Source of the DNA: Acinetobacter equi
Lineage (GTDB): Bacteria; Pseudomonadota; Gammaproteobacteria; Pseudomonadales; Moraxellaceae
Direction of reading: 5' to 3'
Length of the DNA: 64,000 nt
Assembly: GCF_001307195.1 (NCBI RefSeq)
Contig: NZ_CP012808.1
Coordinates: 1,364,001-1,428,000 of the forward strand
Made by a program: the position numbers and the translations under genes. Each line of letters begins with the position of its first letter. The stretch's first letter is position 1. A model generated the notes under the pieces. The model saw nothing but the letters and a program-made list of their open reading frames with translations. It was not told the origin of the DNA and ran no database searches. Below are positions 46,668 to 56,177 of the stretch, piece by piece.

Positions 46668-47402
46668 TTAGAAAGAAATATTTTTAGATTTAAAGTAGTT
46701 TAACATACGCTTAGGATAGTCTGTAATGAGACCTTGAATTCCTAAATCATAAAGATACTGTGCACGATCAGTGTTATTTACAGTCCAGATACTGATATTT
46801 AAATTGGCATTTTGTGTTGCTTCAATAATTTTATCATTTGCCAAACTATCCATCCAACCAATTTGGCAACAACCTAATTCAAGTGCTTGATCAATTGCTT
46901 TAAAGCGAATGTCTTCTTCAATCAGAAGTCCATGCTTAAAAACGGATTTTTTTTGATTTAAAATGTGATGAATTTTAGTGTCAAAACTCGTAATAATGGC
47001 AGTATTTTCAAAACCTACAAGTTGTTGGTGTAATTCATCAACAATTTTTTCAGCATCATTCAAACTCGTGACGGCTTTAACTTCGACTTCAATATGATTA
47101 AAGTTTTGAATAATATGGAGTGTTTCGGTCAAAAGAGGGGTTTTTTCTTGTGTTGACCAATCTGACCAATGAAAAGATTGGTTGTAATGATCTAATTCAC
47201 AAGCGGTACATTCATATAAAGACTTATCTTGTCCTGTTGTACGTAAAAATTGGTCATCGTGCATCACAATTAAAGCTTGGTCTTTAAGTTGTCTAATATC
47301 AAATTCGACAGCACGAATTCCAATATCATGAATATATTGAAATCCGCCTAAAGTATTTTCAGGTGCTTCACCACGAGCACCACGATGACCAATAATTTTC
47401 AT
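46668..47402 (-). CDS. Glycerophosphodiester phosphodiesterase
   Basis: A 244-residue TIM-barrel enzyme that splits glycerophosphodiesters into glycerol-3-phosphate and an alcohol. The catalytic motif HRGARGEAPENTLGGF opens the protein, with metal-binding EFDIRQ and the second catalytic His in MHDDQFLRTTG. There is no signal peptide, so it is the cytoplasmic UgpQ type. WTVNNTDRAQYLYDLGIQGLITDYP is the family ending. The adenosyltransferase gene lies 44 bases upstream on the same strand. Confidence 0.93.
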   Translation of the reverse strand: MKIIGHRGARGEAPENTLGGFQYIHDIGIRAVEFDIRQLKDQALIVMHDDQFLRTTGQDKSLYECTACELDHYNQSFHWSDWSTQEKTPLLTETLHIIQNFNHIEVEVKAVTSLNDAEKIVDELHQQLVGFENTAIITSFDTKIHHILNQKKSVFKHGLLIEEDIRFKAIDQALELGCCQIGWMDSLANDKIIEATQNANLNISIWTVNNTDRAQYLYDLGIQGLITDYPKRMLNYFKSKNISF

Positions 47403-47446
47403 AGAGTTCTCAACGTATTATTTATGATTATGGTTTTATAACGCTG

Positions 47447-48025
47447 TTAAATTGTTTCATTAATATTTTTTTGCCAAAGAACTTCAGTACCGCCTTCTGC
47501 ACGTTGTAAAGCACGTGATGCAACAAATAACCAATCTGATAAACGATTAAGTAATTGTAAAGATGGTGCTTGAATATTTTGATCACGAGCATGTACAGAC
47601 ATTAAGCTTCGTTCTGCACGACGACAAATCGCACGAGCTTGATGAGCAAAACTACAGCTTAATGAACCAGAAGGTAGAATAAAATCTTTTAACATTGGAA
47701 GTTCTTCATTCAAACGATCAATGTCATTTTCTAAATATTCAATTGCGATAGGTTGAACCAAATTAAAGTTTGGAATACAAACTTCTCCACCTAAATCGAA
47801 TAACCAGTGTTGAATTAAGCTTAAAGACTTATCCCAAGATGCTTTGTCTACAATTGTACTTGCTGTAATTTGAGCACGTAAAATGCCAATCGATGCATTG
47901 AGTTCATCAACATCACCTAAAGCATGAATACGTAAATCATCTTTAGATACACGTGAGCCATCACCCAAACCAGTAGTACCAGAATCACCTGTGCGTGTAT
48001 AAATTTTGCTTAAGCGATGCCCCAT
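47447..48025 (-). CDS. Cob(I)alamin adenosyltransferase, PduO/MmaB type
   Basis: A 192-residue trimeric-type enzyme that transfers the adenosyl group of ATP to cob(I)alamin, giving coenzyme B12. The N-terminal ATP motif KIYTRTGDSGTTGLGDGSR and the later RAICRRAERSL and LNRLSDWLFVASR helices are diagnostic. It lies just downstream of btuB on the same strand with a terminator between, so uptake and activation of corrinoids are side by side. The partner B12 enzyme is not in this window. Confidence 0.94.
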   Translation of the reverse strand: MGHRLSKIYTRTGDSGTTGLGDGSRVSKDDLRIHALGDVDELNASIGILRAQITASTIVDKASWDKSLSLIQHWLFDLGGEVCIPNFNLVQPIAIEYLENDIDRLNEELPMLKDFILPSGSLSCSFAHQARAICRRAERSLMSVHARDQNIQAPSLQLLNRLSDWLFVASRALQRAEGGTEVLWQKNINETI

Positions 48026-48058
48026 AAATATTCCTTAAATTTCGAATTAAACCGTTGT

Positions 48059-48089
48059 AAAAAGGATAATGTATTGAAAACATTATCCT
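48059..48089 (-). terminator. Terminator of btuB
   Basis: AGGATAATGT and ACATTATCCT pair over ten bases with TTTTT following on the minus strand, 20 bases beyond the btuB stop. Confidence 0.75.
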
Positions 48090-48109
48090 CTAAATTTATC
48101 TGTTGTACA

Positions 48110-49975
48110 TTAATATTTTAATGTAATTCCTATAGATGCTAAACGACCACCGTTGATGTAATAACTGCCACTGCCGTAACCTGTACGATATTGGCTATCA
48201 CCAATATTTTGGATATTTGCAAACAATTTAAGCATGTCATTTATATTGTAATATCCACTCATATCAATGTTGAAATGTCCTGGAATGATAATATAGTCAT
48301 AGGCACTATTATCGGAAGAAGAAAGTGCTGTTAATGTTGTGGATAGACCGTATTTAGTATCATCCCAACCAATCGTAAATGCTGCTTTTTGACGTGGTCG
48401 ACGGCTGAGATCTTGATTGGTTGTTTTATCTTTAGCACGGACATAATTGTAACTTGTGCTTGCATAAAGGTGATCTCCAGACCATTTAAGATAAAGCTCA
48501 CTTCCTTCAAAGGATGCTTTATCTAAATTTTGGAATTTGTAGTTTGTTAAACCCGTTGCATCAATCAGATTTTTGACTTCATTGTGATACAGCGTAATCC
48601 CAGTCGAGATACCATAATTTAATTTTTGATCTAAACCAATTTCGTAGGATGTACTTTCTTCAGGTTTAAGATTTGGGTTGCCAGATGCACTATATAATTC
48701 ATTTAAATTAGGAGAACGAAAGGCAGTTCCAATATTCGTATAAATACTTGTAAGAGGGAGAATTTGATAGCGTATAGCAGCTTGACCTATAGTATGAGTA
48801 CCATAAACTTCATTGTCTTCTACACGTAATCCAACTTGGGTATGAATCCCATCACTATTGTATTGATGCTGAATATAATAACCTTGAGAATCAATGCTAC
48901 TATCTATTTTTTTACCATAAGATAAGGCATCAGCTTTAATATTTTGATAGGTTGTTCCGAATGAAATATTTTGTTGGGCTGTTATATTCCACTTTGCATA
49001 TAAATCAGCCTCTTGAGTTTTACTCAATACATAATCATATTGCCCCAAATAGTTTGTTTGATTTTGAATTAAATCATCTTTAAATTGGGATAAACGAGCA
49101 TTTAACTCAACTTGAGATCCTAGATTAATTCGTCCTTTTAAATTTAGAATTTTATTTTTAAAATCTTGATCAGCTAATGCTCCATAATTGTCGTATTCAG
49201 TATTACCTTTATTTTCACTGTAATCGAATGAAGCAGCATATTGTTCTTTTTCAACACCAACTTTAGCACTGTAACCTTTTTGATCAAATGCTGCTTTTTG
49301 TGCATTTTTAATTTCTTTTAGTATAGTTCCATCAGTTTCTAAACGTTGACCACGGATTTGTGCATAAAAACCATCTTCTGCTAAATCAGCACCAATAATA
49401 GATTTATAAGTTTTATTTTCACCAATTTCACCTGTAATAAATGCACCTGTTTTTTCAGGTGTCTTAGTAATCATTTGTATGACGCCACCAATTGCATCAG
49501 TACCATATAAAACAGAAGCGGGACCTTCTAAAACTTCAATTTGCTTAATATCTGTTGTATCTAAAAATGGGATAGATGCTGCACCAGTTGTGGCAGTATT
49601 TAAACGGACACCATCTTGCAGAACTAAGGCCTGTGTAGAGTTTGTTCCACGTAAAAAAATTGAAGCTTGTTGACCGTAGCCACCAAGTTGAACAATATTT
49701 GCAGAAGCTTGGCTTTTGAGTAACTCAGGTAGAGAGGCCATCGGTGATTGTTCAATGATTTGTGGTTCAATAATTGAAATTCGAGCAGGAATATTTTCAA
49801 TTTTTTCTTCAGATCGCGTTGCTGTGACTACAAGTGTATCTAAAGTTGCATTAACAGTATTTGAGGAACTTACTGTTTCTTGAGCAAAAATAACCGTTGG
49901 ATAGCTTATTGCAATAGCAATAGCACCTACAAGTGCTGTAGGTTGGAAAGGGATGGACATGATTTTTAGCTCCAT
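48110..49975 (-). CDS. btuB: TonB-dependent vitamin B12 receptor BtuB
   Basis: A 621-residue outer-membrane receptor. It has a signal peptide ending IFAQE, a TonB-box-like TLVVTATRSE, a plug with IFLRGTNSTQALVLQDGVRLN and IEVLEGPASVLYGTDAIGG, and a barrel ending in SIGITLKY. BtuB identity rests on the TonB box wording, the cobalamin riboswitch in its leader and the adjacent adenosyltransferase. Two starts have good ribosome-binding sites: ATG 49975 (GGGGAG seven bases upstream) and ATG 49960 (GGAG nine bases upstream). Expression should fall when adenosylcobalamin is abundant. Confidence 0.93.
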   Translation of the reverse strand: MELKIMSIPFQPTALVGAIAIAISYPTVIFAQETVSSSNTVNATLDTLVVTATRSEEKIENIPARISIIEPQIIEQSPMASLPELLKSQASANIVQLGGYGQQASIFLRGTNSTQALVLQDGVRLNTATTGAASIPFLDTTDIKQIEVLEGPASVLYGTDAIGGVIQMITKTPEKTGAFITGEIGENKTYKSIIGADLAEDGFYAQIRGQRLETDGTILKEIKNAQKAAFDQKGYSAKVGVEKEQYAASFDYSENKGNTEYDNYGALADQDFKNKILNLKGRINLGSQVELNARLSQFKDDLIQNQTNYLGQYDYVLSKTQEADLYAKWNITAQQNISFGTTYQNIKADALSYGKKIDSSIDSQGYYIQHQYNSDGIHTQVGLRVEDNEVYGTHTIGQAAIRYQILPLTSIYTNIGTAFRSPNLNELYSASGNPNLKPEESTSYEIGLDQKLNYGISTGITLYHNEVKNLIDATGLTNYKFQNLDKASFEGSELYLKWSGDHLYASTSYNYVRAKDKTTNQDLSRRPRQKAAFTIGWDDTKYGLSTTLTALSSSDNSAYDYIIIPGHFNIDMSGYYNINDMLKLFANIQNIGDSQYRTGYGSGSYYINGGRLASIGITLKY

Positions 49976-50010
49976 ACATTCACTCCCCGTGAATGATTGA
50001 GTGGCAGGAA

Positions 50011-50194
50011 CAATAAGCAGGTATCCGGACTTAAATGTGGTTATATTAAAGTAACTGACTTATCCACCTTCCCACAAAAAAATTGCAGTGGTGTAAATCT
50101 AAGATTTATAAAGATAAGCTTTTCATTTTACCGTTGCGGGGGCAGTGTCGGATTTTCACCAACTTCCCTAAAGCGATGAGGCTTGAACTTATTG
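50011..50194 (-). ncRNA. Cobalamin riboswitch controlling btuB
   Basis: Read on the minus strand, the leader holds the conserved cobalamin aptamer parts in order: GGGAAGTTGGTGAAAATCCG, ACACTGCCCCCGCAACGGTAA, CACCACTGCA (B12-box region), GGGAAGGTGG and AGTCCGGATACCTGC. The ends CAATAAG (50194-50188) and CTTATTG (50017-50011) close the P1 stem. It ends 35 bases before ATG 49975, leaving the GGGGAG ribosome-binding site to be masked when ligand binds. This placement suggests translational control, since no T-run terminator is seen. Confidence 0.95.
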
Positions 50195-50352
50195 CATTTG
50201 CGCGAAGTATAATGTTTGAACTAGTGTGAAACAATCACTAAAAAGAATTTTTCGATGGAACTTTACTCAAGTCATGTGAATTGCATTACAATGACTTGCC
50301 TTAAGTTTCAGACAGAATGGCAAGAAACACGGAATTAGTTAGAGCAAAGAAC

Positions 50353-51003
50353 ATGCGTACTCGTACCAAAATATGTGGGATCACAAGAGTTCAGGATATT
50401 CAATCAGTTGTTCAAGCCGGAGCAGATGCAATTGGTTTTGTATTTTTCCCACCTAGTCCACGCAGTGTGAATAAAGAACAAGCACAATTGTTGATTCAGT
50501 ATGTACCTGCTTATGTACAAACAGTTGGTTTATTTGTGAATGCATCTTTGAGTGAAATTCAAGATATTTTAAATGATGTTCCTTTAGATATTTTACAGTT
50601 TCATGGGGATGAAACTGCAGATCAATGTAAAGAAATTGCCCAAGCAGTTGGACGACGATGGTATAAAGCAATTCAAGTAAAGCTTGATCTGGATTTGATA
50701 AAAATTATAAAAAACTATCAACAAGCAGGTGCAAGCGCAGTATTATTGGATGCATGGCATCCTGAACTTAAAGGGGGAACTGGACATCATTTTAATTGGA
50801 TGCAGTTCCCAAAAATGGATATCCCTTTAATTTTGGCAGGTGGATTAAAACCTGAAAATATTGAAGACGCTATACAAACGACACGAGCATATGCAGTGGA
50901 TGTTAGCGGAGGCGTAGAATCCGCAAAAGGTATTAAAGACCAACAACTCATAGAACGCTTTATGCAAGGAGTCCTTCGTGGATCAGCAAAACAATGTGAT
51001 TGA
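50353..51003 (+). CDS. trpF: Phosphoribosylanthranilate isomerase
   Basis: A 216-residue TIM-barrel enzyme of tryptophan synthesis. [12 protein letters not shown] (catalytic Cys), [37 protein letters not shown] and [10 protein letters not shown] are all in place, including the phosphate-binding VDVSGGVES. The start is ATG 50353, which gives the family length; ATG 50317 adds a 12-residue tail without support. It stands apart from trpC or trpD, as in Acinetobacter, and overlaps trpB by 26 bases. Confidence 0.95.
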   Translation: MRTRTKICGITRVQDIQSVVQAGADAIGFVFFPPSPRSVNKEQAQLLIQYVPAYVQTVGLFVNASLSEIQDILNDVPLDILQFHGDETADQCKEIAQAVGRRWYKAIQVKLDLDLIKIIKNYQQAGASAVLLDAWHPELKGGTGHHFNWMQFPKMDIPLILAGGLKPENIEDAIQTTRAYAVDVSGGVESAKGIKDQQLIERFMQGVLRGSAKQCD

Positions 51004-52207
51004 CTATACCCAGTTCCCAGATGAGAAAGGGCATTTCGGTATCCATGGCGGACGTTTTGTGTCAGAAACACTTATGGCGGCATTAGAAGATTTAGAAAAA
51101 CTCTATTTCCGCATGCAAAATGATGAACAGTTTCTGGCAGAATTCGACCGTGACCTTAGTTTTTACGTAGGTCGTCCAAGTCCTTTATATCATGCTGAGC
51201 GATGGTCGAAAGAGTTAGGTGGTGCACAAATTTATTTGAAACGTGAAGATTTAAACCACACTGGATCTCACAAAATAAATAACACGATTGGACAAGCATT
51301 ACTTGCTAAACTTTCGGGTAAAAAACGAATCATTGCAGAAACAGGTGCAGGTCAACATGGTGTAGCAACAGCAACTATTGCGGCACGCTTAGGACTTGAA
51401 TGTGTTGTGTTTATGGGTGCAGAAGATGTAAAACGTCAAGCAATGAATGTTTATCGTATGCGTTTACTCGGTGCGACTGTTGTTCCAGTAGAAAGTGGTT
51501 CGAAGACATTAAAAGATGCCATGAACGAAGCGATGCGTGATTGGGTAACAAATGTTGATTCAACTTATTATGTGATTGGTACTGTTGCGGGTCCACATCC
51601 ATATCCGCAATTGGTTCGTGATTTTCAATCAATTATTGGTCGTGAAGCACGCCGTCAAATTCAAGAACAAACAGGTCGTTTACCTGATGCTTTAGTGGCT
51701 TGTGTTGGTGGTGGTTCAAATGCAATGGGCTTATTCTATCCATTCTTGAATGATCAAGATGTGAAAATGTATGGTGTTGAAGCAGCAGGCTATGGCATTG
51801 AAACAGGTAAGCACTCTGCACCATTAAATGCAGGTCATGTTGGCGTACTTCATGGTAACCGTACATATTTGATGTCGGATGAACAAGGTCAGATTATTGA
51901 AACTCATTCAATTTCCGCAGGTTTGGATTATCCAGGCGTAGGCCCAGAACACAGTTTCCTAAAAGATATGGATCGTGTGAAATATGTTCCAATTAATGAC
52001 CAAGAAGCACTTCAAGGCTTCCGTGATTTGACGAAAATTGAAGGAATTATTCCTGCGCTAGAAAGTTCTCATGCAATGGCATATGTTTCTAAACTTGCGC
52101 CAACAATGGATAAAGATCAAATTCTGATTGCGACTGTATCTGGTCGTGGAGATAAAGATTTAATGACTGTTGCACGTATAGATGGCGTGGAAATGGTAGA
52201 AATGTAA
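50978..52207 (+). CDS. trpB: Tryptophan synthase beta chain
   Basis: A 409-residue PLP enzyme that joins indole and serine to make tryptophan. The PLP Lys99 lies in [10 protein letters not shown], and [10 protein letters not shown] is the phosphate-binding loop. The start is GTG 50978, inside the trpF coding region, with AAGGAG six bases before it, so translation is coupled to trpF. The alpha chain trpA lies 5.7 kb downstream rather than next to it. A terminator follows. Confidence 0.97.
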   Translation: MDQQNNVIDYTQFPDEKGHFGIHGGRFVSETLMAALEDLEKLYFRMQNDEQFLAEFDRDLSFYVGRPSPLYHAERWSKELGGAQIYLKREDLNHTGSHKINNTIGQALLAKLSGKKRIIAETGAGQHGVATATIAARLGLECVVFMGAEDVKRQAMNVYRMRLLGATVVPVESGSKTLKDAMNEAMRDWVTNVDSTYYVIGTVAGPHPYPQLVRDFQSIIGREARRQIQEQTGRLPDALVACVGGGSNAMGLFYPFLNDQDVKMYGVEAAGYGIETGKHSAPLNAGHVGVLHGNRTYLMSDEQGQIIETHSISAGLDYPGVGPEHSFLKDMDRVKYVPINDQEALQGFRDLTKIEGIIPALESSHAMAYVSKLAPTMDKDQILIATVSGRGDKDLMTVARIDGVEMVEM

Positions 52208-52229
52208 ACTATATTATAGTGATGCAAAG

Positions 52230-52265
52230 ATCCCGTATCTAGTATTTTAGGTATGGGATTTTTAT
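52230..52265 (+). terminator. Terminator of trpF-trpB
   Basis: ATCCCGTATC and GGTATGGGAT pair (two G-U) and are followed by TTTTT, 22 bases after the stop. Confidence 0.75.
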
Positions 52266-52388
52266 TGATATATTGAATAATAAAGTAGAAAAGAAGTCTT
52301 AGTAATAAAAATATAAAAGCGACATATTAATACTGAAAGCGTATGATTTAAGAGATCTGTAAAAGGTTTTGTAGCAAGGAATTACACA

Positions 52389-52904
52389 ATGTCTGATTTG
52401 TTTGTAGTCATGTTAGGTGGTCATCATGCGCGAGCAAATACGGAAGTTCATGATGTTGTTTTTGCGATAGGAAATACATTAGAGGAGATTTATCCTCAGC
52501 TCAAACAAGCTTGGTTTGGAGAGCAAAAAGGTTTGCATATAGATTCATGGATGAAAGTAAATGGTGTTGAAACAGAACAAAAAAAATATCGAATTAGCTT
52601 TAGTCATTCAATGCCAAATGAGCAAAGTTTAAAATTATTTTTAATTAATTTAGGTGGATATGATTCTCAATTATTTGGTGAATTACACCGTTATATTTTA
52701 GTTGTTGCATTAAATGAAGTCGAAGCTAAACGAATTGGAAAAAAGCATTTTCATAAAGCATGGAGCAAGCAACATACAGACCGTATACTTGATGTAGATG
52801 ATTGTTTGGCAATTGATTGTATTGCGGGACGTTATATTGTGCTTGAAGAGAGTGATTATGTACCAACTGTCTGGGAAAATTGTTATATCAAGATCGGTCA
52901 ATAG
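52389..52904 (+). CDS. DUF1543-family protein
   Basis: A 171-residue cytoplasmic protein. LFVVMLGGHHARANTEVHDVVF and LGGYDSQLFGELHRYILVVA match the DUF1543 pattern, in which two related halves repeat the GGY/GGHH-type motif. AAGGA lies nine bases before ATG 52389. No function is established for this family. It lies 133 bases before the DUF2804 gene on the same strand, with no terminator seen between. Confidence 0.82.
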   Translation: MSDLFVVMLGGHHARANTEVHDVVFAIGNTLEEIYPQLKQAWFGEQKGLHIDSWMKVNGVETEQKKYRISFSHSMPNEQSLKLFLINLGGYDSQLFGELHRYILVVALNEVEAKRIGKKHFHKAWSKQHTDRILDVDDCLAIDCIAGRYIVLEESDYVPTVWENCYIKIGQ

Positions 52905-53037
52905 CAAACCATTGAATTAAATAATATATATTTCGGAATAAATGTATTATATTTTTAAGTTTAATTTAATTCACTTTTCTATAATTTAAGTGAAAGTGGA
53001 ATTGTTGGTTTTTTAGCTGAAGAATGGAATGGCGTAA

Positions 53038-54030
53038 ATGGATTTAATTCAGATAAATGGTCAGCCTAGATTTGGTCGATTCAGCATTGTACCAAGCATG
53101 ATTAATATTGATCGTTATGAACATCGGGTTGCTAACGGCAATATTTTGAAAGGTTGGCGTAAACGGTTACAGTATAAAAAATATAAATTTTGTTTTATAC
53201 AGCATGAAAATATTACCATTGGACTTGCAATTGCAGATATGGTTTGGGCAAGTTATGGATATTTTTATATTTATCATCATGATAAAAAGGAAGTATTTAA
53301 TTGGAATGCGGTGAATCTTTTATCGCGCAAGACAGTGTTAGATGAGCAACCTTTATTTAATCAAAGTTATTTTGAAAATTCTCCGTATCAAATTCAAATT
53401 CAACATGCTAATGGTGTACGTTATATTCAAGTAACTAAATTTGGTGAAATTCAATTAAGTGCACGTATTTTTTGTGCTGGAACACAACCATTAAGTGTAT
53501 GTAAACCTTATGGTGAAACAGGATGGATTTATACACAAAAGCTAATGACTTTAAACTGCGAAGGCTATTTTATTGATAAACAGGGTGAGTTAATTCAGTT
53601 TAATGATAAAACTTTTGCTGCATTGAGTGATACTTGTGGGTTTTTGAGCCCCAATGAAACTTTGTTCACATTATCGAGTAACTATTGGGATCGCACTGGA
53701 AATCGAATTGGTCTTTATTTAACTTCAAATAAGAAACATGATGATTCTAATGAAAATTGTTTGTGGATCAATGGACAACTATATGCCTTACCAAAAGTGA
53801 ATGTTACTCAAATACAACCCGAAATTTGGCATATTCATTCTGATGATAAATTAATTGATTTAAGTTTAAATCTGAATTGGCATAGAAGTGAAGGGATTAA
53901 GTTACATTTAAAGCATCATCAAACACACCAATGGCAAGTCAAAGTTAGTGGTAAAATTCAGCACGAAGAATTGAACGTATTGTTGTTAGATGAATATGGA
54001 TTATTCGAACAATATAAATTTAAGGAATAG
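53038..54030 (+). CDS. DUF2804-family protein
   Basis: A 330-residue protein with no signal peptide or membrane span. The family pattern is a beta-rich fold beginning GRFSIVPSM, then W(R)KRLQYKKYKF and ITIGLAIADMVWASYGYFYIY, with late WDRTGNRIGLYLTS and Trp-rich strands. Members are thought to be lipocalin-like beta barrels, possibly binding lipids; the function is unproven. It is followed by a very stable hairpin. Confidence 0.78.
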   Translation: MDLIQINGQPRFGRFSIVPSMINIDRYEHRVANGNILKGWRKRLQYKKYKFCFIQHENITIGLAIADMVWASYGYFYIYHHDKKEVFNWNAVNLLSRKTVLDEQPLFNQSYFENSPYQIQIQHANGVRYIQVTKFGEIQLSARIFCAGTQPLSVCKPYGETGWIYTQKLMTLNCEGYFIDKQGELIQFNDKTFAALSDTCGFLSPNETLFTLSSNYWDRTGNRIGLYLTSNKKHDDSNENCLWINGQLYALPKVNVTQIQPEIWHIHSDDKLIDLSLNLNWHRSEGIKLHLKHHQTHQWQVKVSGKIQHEELNVLLLDEYGLFEQYKFKE

Positions 54031-54059
54031 TACAAAGGTTTCTAAAAACCTTTGTACTA
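54028..54059. terminator. Fourteen-pair hairpin between convergent genes
   Basis: TAGTACAAAGGTTT and AAACCTTTGTACTA pair perfectly around CTAA. It includes the stop codon of the DUF2804 gene and lies nine bases before the convergent sulfatase stop. Confidence 0.75.
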
Positions 54060-54068
54060 AGATGTAGT

Positions 54069-55946
54069 TTACTTATTAAAACGACTAATTTGCTCTAGCG
54101 CTTCTTGTAAGCTTTTATGATCAGGTTGAGCATCTTTCATTGGATGATTATTTTTATCTAGAATATCGTACTGACCTACAACACCAATTTCTAAAATAGA
54201 TTGCGGTGAAATAATCGCATAACTACTATAATTTGATGCCAATAACCAATCACGTTGTATTGGTTTGCCTAAAAGATCTTCACCTACAGAGTAGTCTTTA
54301 ACATCATTTGTTACACCTAAGTAATTTTTCATAAGAGTTGGAACAATATCTTGATGGCTAGTAAATGCATCACTATTCCATTGCATGATTTGAGATTCAC
54401 TTAATTTAGGTGCAATAATTGCAAATGGGACTTTGATTTGAGGATCAGTATAATTACTGTTATGTCCCCAGAAATTGCTCATATTGTCATTAATTTCTTG
54501 ACCATGATCACCCGTAATAATAATGACGGTATTTTCTAAGTCACCTGATTGTTTTAGTTTATCTAAAATAATTTTAACTTGGCTATCAACAAAATGAACG
54601 CTGGTTTTATAACGATTCATAATGAGATTACGGTCAGTATTATTATTTAGTTTTAGATAGTTGACTTCATCAACCATAGGTTCATAACGATGAGGATAGT
54701 TTGTTGGGAAATCGAATCCATGTGGTGCATCATAGAATATAAATGAAAAATAAGGTTTAGATTTATTTCGATGATCGAACCATTGTACCCAATCTTTTGT
54801 TAAATCTTGGTCCAACTCAGACGGTAGATTGCCTTTAGAGCTTACACGTAAATTTGGGACTTTAGAGAAAACTGTTTGATGAAATTCTGGATTAGTTAAT
54901 TTTGCAGCTGCAAAAATGCCTAAATCATAATTAAGTGTCTGTAAGCGATCAATAAAGACGGGACTTTTATGATTTGCAAGCATTGCATGCCAGTAAGTAC
55001 CAGGAATACCATAAAATAATCCAAAAATACCTGTACGTGTGGCATTTCCTGAAGAAATATGATTATTAAAAATTTTCCCTGATTGGGCAAAATTCCACAT
55101 ATTGGGTGACGTATCGGCATTAAACGTATCTGCACGCCAAGAGTCAATTACAATAAATACAATATTAAGTGGTTTTTCAACAGGTTGAGTTTGTAATGTT
55201 TGTAATGGATAGTTGATATCACTTTTACTATTAAGAGATAATGATTTTTGTTTTTCTAATGCTTCAGCATCAATCCATCCATATTTTTCCATTGTTCCAT
55301 TTGCTGTTGTTGGATAAAACAATGGTAGATATTTCTTAGTCACTGTGACAGGTTGATAGACATTTGCTACAGCCCAAATATGTATACTGTGGGAAATGAG
55401 TAAGCAAATAAAAACCAGCACACTAAATTTTGGACCAATTTTCCATTGCTGTATACGATCAACATTCTTTTCTAAATAGACTAGTAAGAAATACTGAGCT
55501 AGCCATATAATTGCAATACCCGCTATAGCCATAAACCAAGTCATAAAACTAAAATTAACAACTTGACCAGACATAACCAGTTCAAGCATTACCAAGCTGA
55601 TATGGAAACGATATTGTGCAAAGACAATAGTATCAATAAATAAAATCAGTAATGCTAAAGATAATACCGTGACTTGAATTACTCTGCTTAGTTTATTCGG
55701 CAGTAGTAAAAAAGGAATTAATATAATACCTAAAAGAACCATCAATAATGTCATATGTGAAATAACACTACTGACTAAGAAACTAAAGCCTAATATATCT
55801 GTTGGGAATTCAGATAAATAAACAAAGTATCGGCATGCGATAAGCATAGCAATGAATGCATTTACGATAATAAAATATAAATGCACTCGTAGTTTGGATT
55901 TGAATAGCATAAAAGAATCAATTTTTATCTGAATAGAAGAGTTCAT
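54069..55946 (-). CDS. yejM: YejM/PbgA-like inner-membrane sulfatase-fold protein
   Basis: A protein of about 625 residues from ATG 55946; ATG 56003 is an upstream alternative. Five N-terminal spans are followed by LPLFYPTTANGTMEKYG and a periplasmic sulfatase-like domain with FIVIDSWRADTFN, SSGNATRTGIFGLFYG and IIITGDHGQEIND. These match YejM/PbgA, which in enterics senses lipopolysaccharide and restrains LpxC breakdown. The active-site Thr is retained, so hydrolase activity is possible. If the function holds in Acinetobacter it would couple lipid A output to outer-membrane demand. No ribosome-binding site is obvious before either start. Confidence 0.84.
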   Translation of the reverse strand: MNSSIQIKIDSFMLFKSKLRVHLYFIIVNAFIAMLIACRYFVYLSEFPTDILGFSFLVSSVISHMTLLMVLLGIILIPFLLLPNKLSRVIQVTVLSLALLILFIDTIVFAQYRFHISLVMLELVMSGQVVNFSFMTWFMAIAGIAIIWLAQYFLLVYLEKNVDRIQQWKIGPKFSVLVFICLLISHSIHIWAVANVYQPVTVTKKYLPLFYPTTANGTMEKYGWIDAEALEKQKSLSLNSKSDINYPLQTLQTQPVEKPLNIVFIVIDSWRADTFNADTSPNMWNFAQSGKIFNNHISSGNATRTGIFGLFYGIPGTYWHAMLANHKSPVFIDRLQTLNYDLGIFAAAKLTNPEFHQTVFSKVPNLRVSSKGNLPSELDQDLTKDWVQWFDHRNKSKPYFSFIFYDAPHGFDFPTNYPHRYEPMVDEVNYLKLNNNTDRNLIMNRYKTSVHFVDSQVKIILDKLKQSGDLENTVIIITGDHGQEINDNMSNFWGHNSNYTDPQIKVPFAIIAPKLSESQIMQWNSDAFTSHQDIVPTLMKNYLGVTNDVKDYSVGEDLLGKPIQRDWLLASNYSSYAIISPQSILEIGVVGQYDILDKNNHPMKDAQPDHKSLQEALEQISRFNK

Positions 55947-56145
55947 TAATATGTGTTTTTTGTATATAAAATCATGAAATACATCACAAAAAACAGATAT
56001 CATTTGTGCAAAAATATAGCATATAAAGACAATGTATTCATTATCTTTATTGACTACTTAAAGTGGTAAGTGATCGATATAAATATATTTGTTTTTAAGC
56101 TTAAGAGGAAAATTATTGTTATTTTGATTCTTTATTTTATGTAAT

Positions 56146-56165
56146 GGCGACCTCATGTGGTCGCC
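56146..56165 (-). terminator. Hairpin after the NhaC-family gene
   Basis: GGCGACC and GGTCGCC pair around six bases, twelve bases beyond the stop. The following minus-strand sequence has only a weak T run. Confidence 0.5.
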
Positions 56166-56177
56166 TTAATATAGCGT

